From: Aliidiomarina sanyensis | GTDB lineage: Bacteria; Pseudomonadota; Gammaproteobacteria; Enterobacterales; Alteromonadaceae | Reading direction: 5' to 3' | Length of the DNA stretch: 64,000 bases | Assembly: GCF_003987175.1 (NCBI RefSeq) | Contig: NZ_PIPM01000001.1 | Span: 372,001-436,000 of the forward strand | In this document: positions 56,921-64,000 of the stretch, piece after piece | Layout of the letters: each line of letters begins with the position of its first letter | How positions within the stretch are numbered: the stretch's first letter is position 1 | Made by a program: the position numbers and the translations under genes | The notes under the pieces: generated by a model | Database searches by the model: none | What the model was told of the DNA's origin: nothing | Seen by the model: the letters and a program-made list of their open reading frames with translations, nothing else

Positions 56921-57223
56921 TTACTCTTTCTCTCTCGGTACCGCATCTTCAACACGGGCTTTAAACTTCTGACCCGGTTTAAATGTTACGACGCGACGTG
57001 CAGAAATTGGAATATCTTCCCCAGTTTTCGGATTACGTCCTGGGCGTTCTGCCTTATCCCGAAGATCGAAGTTACCAAAGCCAGAAATCTTTACCTGCTC
57101 TCCGCTTTCAAGAGTCGTCCGTATTTCTTCGAAAAACAACTCGACGAGATCTTTCGCATCTCGACGATTCATGCCCACTTTCTCGAATAAATGCTCTGCA
57201 ATTTCTGCTTTCGTAAGTGCCAT
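56921..57223 (-). CDS. ihfA: Integration host factor subunit alpha
   Basis: 100-aa partner of Ihf[41 protein letters not shown] and the [18 protein letters not shown] arm are diagnostic. It follows pheT by 1 base, the conserved pheST-ihfA order, and ends in a terminator. Confidence 0.97.
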   Translation of the reverse strand: MALTKAEIAEHLFEKVGMNRRDAKDLVELFFEEIRTTLESGEQVKISGFGNFDLRDKAERPGRNPKTGEDIPISARRVVTFKPGQKFKARVEDAVPREKE

Positions 57224-57224
57224 A

Positions 57225-59615
57225 TTAACTATCCCTCAACACCGCGTTGAAATCGTTTTCAAGCACTTCAACAACCTGACTCATCAGCGCATTTACTTCT
57301 GAGTCCTCAAGTGTGCGATCCTGTGCTTGAAGAGTCAGGGCAATGGCTAGGCTTTTCTTTCCAGCCGGCACATTGTCACCTGTGTAGACGTCAAATAAGT
57401 TTAGGTCAACTAACTGATTTGCGCCAACTTTCCGAATCGAATCAAGGATGTTTCCGGCGGTTACGTGCTGTTCAACGAGAACGGCAATATCTCGGCGAAT
57501 CGAAGGGTAACGTGAAACCGGGATCGCATTCGGTATTTTCTTCGTTGTGAACTCATTCAGTGCAAGTTCAAAAACAAAAGCACGTCCTTTGATTCCGAAG
57601 GTCTTCTCAAACTGTGGGTGAAGTGCACCGAGATAGCCAATCCGCACGTCACCACGATAGACTGCCGCGCTTTGACCCGGATGCAAGGCACTGTGCGCTT
57701 CCGCAACAAAGCGAACATCCGTCGCTCCACCGGCAGCACACAGCAGCCGTTCAACATGTCCTTTCAAATCAAAGAAATCCGCTGGACGGACACCGTCTGC
57801 CCAGTGTTCACCTTGCAGTGTGCCCACCATCACACCGGCTAGCATCGGCTCTTGGCGAATTCCATTCTCTGCTTGCGCATCTGGCACGAATCGCAGACCC
57901 GATTCGAATAAGCGAACATTCTGCTGCTGTCGCTTTTGGTTATAGCCTGCAGCGGCTAATAACCCCGGCCACAAGCCAAGACGCATGGAGGACATTTCCA
58001 CTGATATAGGGTGTGGCAGCACCAGCGTTTCTTGCTGAGGATAGAGCAGTTCTTGTTGCTTCGGGTCAACAAAGCTATATGTGATCGCTTCTTGATATCC
58101 TTGGGCAATAAGAACCTGCTTGAGCGTACGCAAAGAAGTTTTGGCCTCTGGAGTTCGCTGCATTCGTAATGCAGCCTGAGGTGCTTCGACAGGGATATTA
58201 TTGTAGCCATATACCCGCGCGACCTCTTCGATCAAATCTTCTTCGATTTGGATATCGAAACGATAAGTAGGCACGACAACATGCCATCCTTCCGTAGACT
58301 TAGTCACAGCAAAACCAAGTCGCTGTAACATGGATTCGACCTGGCGCGGTTCAATTACGAGTCCCAGAACTTTTTCTAACCGTTGAGCACGCAAGGTAAC
58401 ACCCGCTGGGTTCGGTAAATGATCTTGAGACTTCGCTTCAACCACTGGACCGACATCCCCACCACAAATTGCGATAATCAGTTGGGTTGCACGTTCCATT
58501 GCTGTGTGCTGTAACTCTGGATCCACACCGCGCTCATAGCGGTGCGATGCATCCGTGTGCAATCCATAACGACGGGCACGACCCATGATTGCATTCGGAG
58601 AGAAAAAGGCACTCTCTAGGAAAATATCGCGCGTTGCGGAAGTGACGCCACTGCCTTCTCCACCAAAAACTCCCGCCATGGCCAGGGCCTTTTCTGCGTC
58701 AGCAATAACCAACACATCATCTTGCAGCTTCACTGTCTGACCGTCCAACAACGTCATTTCTTCATCGTTGGATGCCCAGCGAACTTGCACATCGCCGGAA
58801 ATCGCAGATAAGTCAAAGCCATGCATTGGATGACCTAACTCAATTAGCACGTAGTTCGTCACATCGACCACGGGGTCAATCGAACGAATGCCACTCCGAC
58901 GCAAGCGCTCTTGCAACCACAGCGGTGTCGGTTTGGTGACATCGACGTTGCGAATTATTCGACCAAGGTACCGGGGGCAGCCTTCCGGAGCGACAAGTGA
59001 AATGCCACGGACATCGCTGATCGTCGCTGGCACGCTCGGCATGTCTGGAGTATTCACATCGATATCGTTCAACACTCCCACTTCACGGGCAAGACCGCGG
59101 ATCCCAAGACAGTCGGCACGATTTGGTGTCAGGTCAATATCGAGCGCTTTATCATCCAAGTTCAGCCATACACGGAAATCTTGACCAATAGGAGCATCTT
59201 CCGGTAGCTCCATAATGCCTTCGTGGTCTTCGCTTAAGCCCAATTCTGACGCTGAACACAGCATTCCATGAGACGGCTCGCCGCGAAGTTTACTTTTCTT
59301 AATCTTAAAATCACCCGGTAGAACGGCCCCTACGGTAGCCACGGCAACTTTGAGTCCCATTCGGCAATTGGTTGCACCGCACACAATATCAAGCAGCTCA
59401 TTGGTGCCTACGTCTACTTTGGTCACTTGCAATTTGTCGGCGTTTGGATGCTGCGCGCAGGATATAACCTGCCCGACTACCACCCCATTAAACTCGCCCG
59501 CAACGGGCTCAAACCCATCGACTTCAAGACCTGCCATACTGAGCTGTTCAGCCAAGGCTTCGGTGTTCAGTTGTGGATTGACCCACTCACGCAACCACTG
59601 TTCACTGAATTTCAT
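57225..59615 (-). CDS. pheT: Phenylalanyl-tRNA synthetase beta subunit
   Basis: Non-catalytic subunit of the (alpha-beta)2 enzyme, with editing and tRNA recognition. The 796-aa protein has an N-terminal tRNA-binding OB domain ([20 protein letters not shown]), the B3/B4 editing and B5 regions, a catalytic-like core ([20 protein letters not shown]) and a C-terminal ferredoxin-like anticodon domain ([19 protein letters not shown]). Normal length. Located between pheS (21-base gap) and ihfA. Confidence 0.98.
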   Translation of the reverse strand: MKFSEQWLREWVNPQLNTEALAEQLSMAGLEVDGFEPVAGEFNGVVVGQVISCAQHPNADKLQVTKVDVGTNELLDIVCGATNCRMGLKVAVATVGAVLPGDFKIKKSKLRGEPSHGMLCSASELGLSEDHEGIMELPEDAPIGQDFRVWLNLDDKALDIDLTPNRADCLGIRGLAREVGVLNDIDVNTPDMPSVPATISDVRGISLVAPEGCPRYLGRIIRNVDVTKPTPLWLQERLRRSGIRSIDPVVDVTNYVLIELGHPMHGFDLSAISGDVQVRWASNDEEMTLLDGQTVKLQDDVLVIADAEKALAMAGVFGGEGSGVTSATRDIFLESAFFSPNAIMGRARRYGLHTDASHRYERGVDPELQHTAMERATQLIIAICGGDVGPVVEAKSQDHLPNPAGVTLRAQRLEKVLGLVIEPRQVESMLQRLGFAVTKSTEGWHVVVPTYRFDIQIEEDLIEEVARVYGYNNIPVEAPQAALRMQRTPEAKTSLRTLKQVLIAQGYQEAITYSFVDPKQQELLYPQQETLVLPHPISVEMSSMRLGLWPGLLAAAGYNQKRQQQNVRLFESGLRFVPDAQAENGIRQEPMLAGVMVGTLQGEHWADGVRPADFFDLKGHVERLLCAAGGATDVRFVAEAHSALHPGQSAAVYRGDVRIGYLGALHPQFEKTFGIKGRAFVFELALNEFTTKKIPNAIPVSRYPSIRRDIAVLVEQHVTAGNILDSIRKVGANQLVDLNLFDVYTGDNVPAGKKSLAIALTLQAQDRTLEDSEVNALMSQVVEVLENDFNAVLRDS

Positions 59616-59636
59616 GATGTAATCTTCCTTTACGAC

Positions 59637-60724
<1,088 letters not shown>

Positions 60725-60761
60725 AACGGCTCCCCTCTTTCTGACAAATTGAAGCGGCTGC

Positions 60762-61121
60762 TTACGCGCCCAGACCTTCTTTTGCTTTCGCAACCAATGC
60801 AGAGAAACCTGCTTGGTCGTGAACTGCGATGTCTGCCAGGATCTTACGATCGATCTCTACAGATGCTTTCTTCAAACCGTTGATAAAACGGCTGTAAGAC
60901 AAACCACCTTGACGCGCCGCAGCGTTAATCCGAACAATCCATAATTGACGGAACTGACGCTTTTTCGCACGACGGTCACGATATGCGTATTGACCGGCTT
61001 TGATTACTGCTTGTTTCGCTACGCGGAATACGCGTGAACGAGCACCATAGTAACCTTTTGCTTGCTTCAGGATTTTCTTGTGACGCGCACGCGCGATCAC
61101 ACCACGTTTTACTCGTGCCAT
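60762..61121 (-). CDS. rplT: 50S ribosomal protein L20
   Basis: 119-aa L20, needed for early 50S assembly. [20 protein letters not shown] and the basic N-terminal helix, then [20 protein letters not shown], are diagnostic. L20 represses rpmI-rplT translation in E. coli. It follows rpmI by 15 bases. Confidence 0.98.
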   Translation of the reverse strand: MARVKRGVIARARHKKILKQAKGYYGARSRVFRVAKQAVIKAGQYAYRDRRAKKRQFRQLWIVRINAAARQGGLSYSRFINGLKKASVEIDRKILADIAVHDQAGFSALVAKAKEGLGA

Positions 61122-61136
61122 GTTTCAATCTCCTCT

Positions 61137-61334
61137 TTACGCGTACGGCAACATACGATCGACTAATGCAACATCGCTCTTGTGAACCATGTTCTTAGCG
61201 CGAAGGTGACGCTTACGCTTAGAGCTCTTTTTGGTCAGAATATGACGCAAGTGAGACTGTTTGCACTTGTATCCGCCTGAAGCGGTTTTCTTAAAGCGCT
61301 TCGAGGCGCTTTTTACACTTTTCATTTTTGGCAT
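61137..61334 (-). CDS. rpmI: 50S ribosomal protein L35
   Basis: 65-aa L35 from the ATG at 61334 ([20 protein letters not shown]), preceded by GGAG; a longer frame to 61373 lacks support. It ends in VDRMLPYA like other L35 proteins. The 77 bases between infC and rpmI contain the hairpin AATCACC/GGTGATT (61378-61396), which may take part in L20 control. Confidence 0.96.
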   Translation of the reverse strand: MPKMKSVKSASKRFKKTASGGYKCKQSHLRHILTKKSSKRKRHLRAKNMVHKSDVALVDRMLPYA

Positions 61335-61411
61335 TACAAATACTCCGCATTGGATTGCCAATTGAAATAACAAGGTGAATCACCGCCATGGTGATTACTT
61401 GAGAACCTGTG

Positions 61412-61954
61412 CTACTTCTTACTTTCCGGTGCCAAGACCATAATCATCTGGCGACCTTCAGCCCGACGAGGGAACGATTCGCAGTTCGAAACTTCCTCTA
61501 GATCAGTTTTAATCCGCTCTAGAAGTTCAATTCCGATCTCCTGATGTGCCATTTCCCGGCCACGGAAACGCACGGTGACTTTCGCTTTGTCACCTCCCTC
61601 AAGAAAGCGACGCAGGTTGCGCAGTTTTACCTGGTAATCGCCTTCATCTGTGCCAGGTCGGAATTTAACTTCCTTCACCTGAATCTGTTTCTGCTTTTTC
61701 TTTTGCTCTTTCTGCTGCTTACTTTTCTCGTAAAGGAACTTTCCGTAGTCCATTACGCGACACACAGGCGGCTCAGCATTGGGGCTGATCTCGACGAGAT
61801 CCAACCCTGCTTCTGCAGCTAACTCGAGCGCTTCATTTAAACTGACAACCCCTCGCTGTTCGCCTTCTGCGTCAATTAAGCGAACTTCATGCGCGGTGAT
61901 TGTATCATTTATCCGTGTTTTATCGGCCTTTTGACCTTTTTTTCCGCCTTTAAT
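61412..61954 (-). CDS. infC: Translation initiation factor IF-3 (ATT start)
   Basis: IF-3 checks start-codon pairing on the 30S subunit. The reading frame has no ATG at its head. The codons ATT-AAA-GGC-GGA-AAA at 61954 match the E. coli infC start exactly, and GGAGGA precedes them. This gives 180 aa, the E. coli length. The rare ATT start lets IF-3 repress its own translation. Domains: the N-terminal [20 protein letters not shown], a Lys/Gln-rich linker ([15 protein letters not shown]), and the C-terminal [17 protein letters not shown]. Confidence 0.96.
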   Translation of the reverse strand: MKGGKKGQKADKTRINDTITAHEVRLIDAEGEQRGVVSLNEALELAAEAGLDLVEISPNAEPPVCRVMDYGKFLYEKSKQQKEQKKKQKQIQVKEVKFRPGTDEGDYQVKLRNLRRFLEGGDKAKVTVRFRGREMAHQEIGIELLERIKTDLEEVSNCESFPRRAEGRQMIMVLAPESKK

Positions 61955-61974
61955 TGTGTGTTCCTCCAATCGGA

Positions 61975-63891
61975 TTAAGAGATTACGCGTGCATTTACGT
62001 CACCGCGCAGACGAGTCATGAAGTCGGCAACCGCAAACTTGCCGAGGTCTTCACCCCGTCGGGTCCGCACCGCGACTTGTCCTTCTTCGACTTCGCGATC
62101 ACCGACCACCAATAAATAAGGCACGCGCTTGAGCGTGTGCTCGCGAATTTTAAAGCCTATCTTCTCATTTCTCAAGTCGGCTTTTGCTCTAAAGCCCTGT
62201 TTTTTCAATTCTGACACAAGATTTTGAGCATATTCCGCCTGATTATCGGTGATATTCATCACCACAACCTGCATTGGCGCCAACCAGGTGGGGAAAAATC
62301 CAGCATATTCCTCAATCAAAATTCCCATGAAACGCTCCAGCGAGCCTAAAATGGCTCGGTGAATCATCACAGGAACGTGCCGTTCGTTGTCTTCACCTAC
62401 ATAGGTCGCACCCAGACGATTTGGAAGTGCAAAATCCAACTGAATGGTGCCGCATTGCCACGCGCGACCAAGACAATCAAACAGGGTAAATTCTATTTTC
62501 GGGCCATAGAATGCTCCCTCACCCGGCAAGTACTCAAATTCAATGTCATGGCTTTTCAAGGCCTCAGCCAATGCTGATTCAGCTCGGTCCCAGGTCGCAT
62601 CGTCACCAAGCCGCTTTTCAGGACGGGTGGACAGTTTAACATCTATTCGCTCAAAGCCGAAGGCTTGGTATGTTTCGTAAACCATTCGAATGCAACCGGC
62701 AACTTCTTCTTGCACCTGCGACTCGGTACAAAAAATATGTGCATCGTCCTGCGTAAAGCCACGCACGCGCATCAAACCATGGAGCGCGCCGGAAGGTTCG
62801 TTCCGATGACAACAGCCGAACTCGGCCATCCGGAGTGGGAGATCACGGTATGATTTCAATCCTTGATTAAAAATCTGTACGTGCCCAGGGCAGTTCATTG
62901 GCTTCACCGCATACTCTCGATTTTCAGATGCGGTGGTAAACATCAACTCGGAGAACTTTTCCCAATGACCTGAGCGCTCCCACAGCACTCGGTCCATCAT
63001 CAGTGGACCTTTCACCTCTTGGTAGTTGTATTCGTTCAGCTTTTCACGAATATACTTTTCCAACTCTTGGAAAATAGTCCATCCGTTGTGGTGCCAGAAC
63101 ACCATACCCGGCGCTTCTTCTTGCCAGTGGAATAGATCTTGGGTTTTCCCGATCTTGCGATGATCGCGTTTTTCAGCCTCTTCTAATCGCTGTAGATACG
63201 CTTTTAAATCTTTTTTATCGGTCCATGCGGTCCCATAAATACGCTGCAACATCTTGTTGTCAGAATCACCGCGCCAATAGGCGCCAGCAACTTTCATGAT
63301 TTTGAAGTGCTTGCAAAAACGCATATTCGGGACGTGCGGGCCGCGGCACATGTCAACGTATTCTTCGTGATGATACAGACCAGGGCGATCTGAGCGGTCA
63401 ATATTCTCGTCGAGAATTTCAACTTTATAACTTTCACCACGTGCGACGAATGTCTCGCGCGCTTCTTCCCAACTGACCTTCTTTTTCACCACATCATATT
63501 CGGTTTTGGCCAATTGCTGCATACGTTGCTCGAGCGCTTCTAAATCGTCTTGAGACAACGGACGATCGATATCAACGTCGTAATAAAACCCGTTTTCAAT
63601 CACCGGACCGATCGCCATTTTCGTATCCGGCCACATTTGCTTGATTGCGTGCCCGAGCAAATGCGCACAGGAATGACGAATAATCTCGAGTCCCTCCGCG
63701 TTTTTCGGCGTGATAATTTCAAGAGAGGCATTTTCTTCAATCAGATCGGTGGCATCAACGAGGACACCATTGACACGCCCTGCGACGGTCGCCTTGGCTA
63801 AACCAGGGCCAATATCATTGGCGACATCTAAAACAGAAACGGCGTGATTGAATTCACGTTGACTACCATCGGGGAGCGTAATGACCGGCAT
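61975..63891 (-). CDS. thrS: Threonyl-tRNA synthetase
   Basis: Class II synthetase, 638 aa. The N-terminal TGS domain ([20 protein letters not shown]) is followed by the editing domain with [15 protein letters not shown]. The catalytic core has the zinc ligands in [10 protein letters not shown], the motif 2 [18 protein letters not shown], and motif 3 [19 protein letters not shown]. An anticodon-binding C-terminus follows. It is first in the thrS-infC-rpmI-rplT-pheST-ihfA series. AAAGGAA precedes the ATG. Confidence 0.98.
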   Translation of the reverse strand: MPVITLPDGSQREFNHAVSVLDVANDIGPGLAKATVAGRVNGVLVDATDLIEENASLEIITPKNAEGLEIIRHSCAHLLGHAIKQMWPDTKMAIGPVIENGFYYDVDIDRPLSQDDLEALEQRMQQLAKTEYDVVKKKVSWEEARETFVARGESYKVEILDENIDRSDRPGLYHHEEYVDMCRGPHVPNMRFCKHFKIMKVAGAYWRGDSDNKMLQRIYGTAWTDKKDLKAYLQRLEEAEKRDHRKIGKTQDLFHWQEEAPGMVFWHHNGWTIFQELEKYIREKLNEYNYQEVKGPLMMDRVLWERSGHWEKFSELMFTTASENREYAVKPMNCPGHVQIFNQGLKSYRDLPLRMAEFGCCHRNEPSGALHGLMRVRGFTQDDAHIFCTESQVQEEVAGCIRMVYETYQAFGFERIDVKLSTRPEKRLGDDATWDRAESALAEALKSHDIEFEYLPGEGAFYGPKIEFTLFDCLGRAWQCGTIQLDFALPNRLGATYVGEDNERHVPVMIHRAILGSLERFMGILIEEYAGFFPTWLAPMQVVVMNITDNQAEYAQNLVSELKKQGFRAKADLRNEKIGFKIREHTLKRVPYLLVVGDREVEEGQVAVRTRRGEDLGKFAVADFMTRLRGDVNARVIS

Positions 63892-64000
63892 GCTAATTCC
63901 TTTCTACAGTGGTGACACCCACCAAGTGCCACATGTACATCTTTAAATCGTTCTGTGCGACAGCACCTTTGCGGCGCATGACAAAAACGAGCGAAGTTGA
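63892..64000 (-). promoter_or_regulatory. thrS leader region
   Basis: The 109 bases upstream of thrS reach the window edge. In E. coli this leader mimics the tRNA-Thr anticodon arm and ThrRS represses its own translation by binding it. Here I see possible pairing between GGTG and CACC near 63905-63920, but cannot demonstrate the mimic. A 28-codon frame (63893-63979), lacking a ribosome site, ends one base before the thrS ATG and contains two adjacent Thr codons. Confidence 0.35.

Overview
The window is an ordinary gammaproteobacterial chromosome segment with near-balanced base composition. It has tight operons, almost no non-coding filler and no tRNA, rRNA, CRISPR, insertion sequence or prophage. 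Gene order and protein features (the gyrA-serC-hisC-aroA-cmk-rpsA-ihfB string, lapAB-pyrF, class Ia nrdAB with yfaE and grxA, an acnD/prpF-type methylcitrate cycle, and thrS-infC-rpmI-rplT-pheST-ihfA) suit a marine member of the Alteromonadales, most likely Idiomarinaceae. That placement is an inference from gene content.

Layout. 1-4.4 kb: the 5' part of rluC divergent from rne. 4.4-7.4 kb: a ComEA-like protein, pyrF, lapB, lapA and ihfB. 7.4-16.3 kb: rpsA, cmk, aroA, hisC, serC and gyrA on the minus strand. This is a stripped form of the aromatic supraoperon known from Pseudomonas, without pheA and tyrA. 16.5-22.5 kb on the plus strand: ubiG, a HAD phosphatase, then nrdA-nrdB-yfaE-grxA behind two NrdR boxes. 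22.6-29.2 kb: prpR(GntR)-prpB-prpC-acnD-prpF, with two operator-like palindromes flanking a good promoter. 29.3-37.6 kb: an uncharacterised lipoprotein and membrane protein pair, hrpA, a CBS protein, an isoaspartyl peptidase and sbcB. 37.7-45.8 kb: an MMPL transporter, a Ycf48-like protein, a divergent DUF1329 protein, a 3-hydroxyisobutyrate-dehydrogenase-like enzyme, cmoM, a NIF3 protein and a histone-H1-like basic protein.

45.8-56.9 kb is the most interesting part. A minus-strand run of ten nearly overlapping genes (DUF523/DUF1722, photolyase, SnoaL-like, SDR, flavin amine oxidase, DUF1365, cyclopropane-fatty-acid-synthase-like, DUF2878, chalcone-isomerase-like, DUF3833 lipoprotein) faces a plus-strand LON-domain protein, an ECF sigma factor and a ChrR-type zinc anti-sigma factor. 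Three promoter-like sequences of the same architecture ([T/A][G/A]ATC[C/T], 15 bases, then [T/A]CGTAAA or TCGTTTA) lie upstream of the operon, the LON gene and the sigma gene. This looks like a light/singlet-oxygen response regulon combining DNA photorepair with membrane lipid modification. Several of its members have no assigned reaction.

56.9-64 kb: ihfA, pheT, pheS, rplT, rpmI, infC (ATT start) and thrS on the minus strand, the classical translation cluster, with small leader-peptide-like frames before pheS and thrS.
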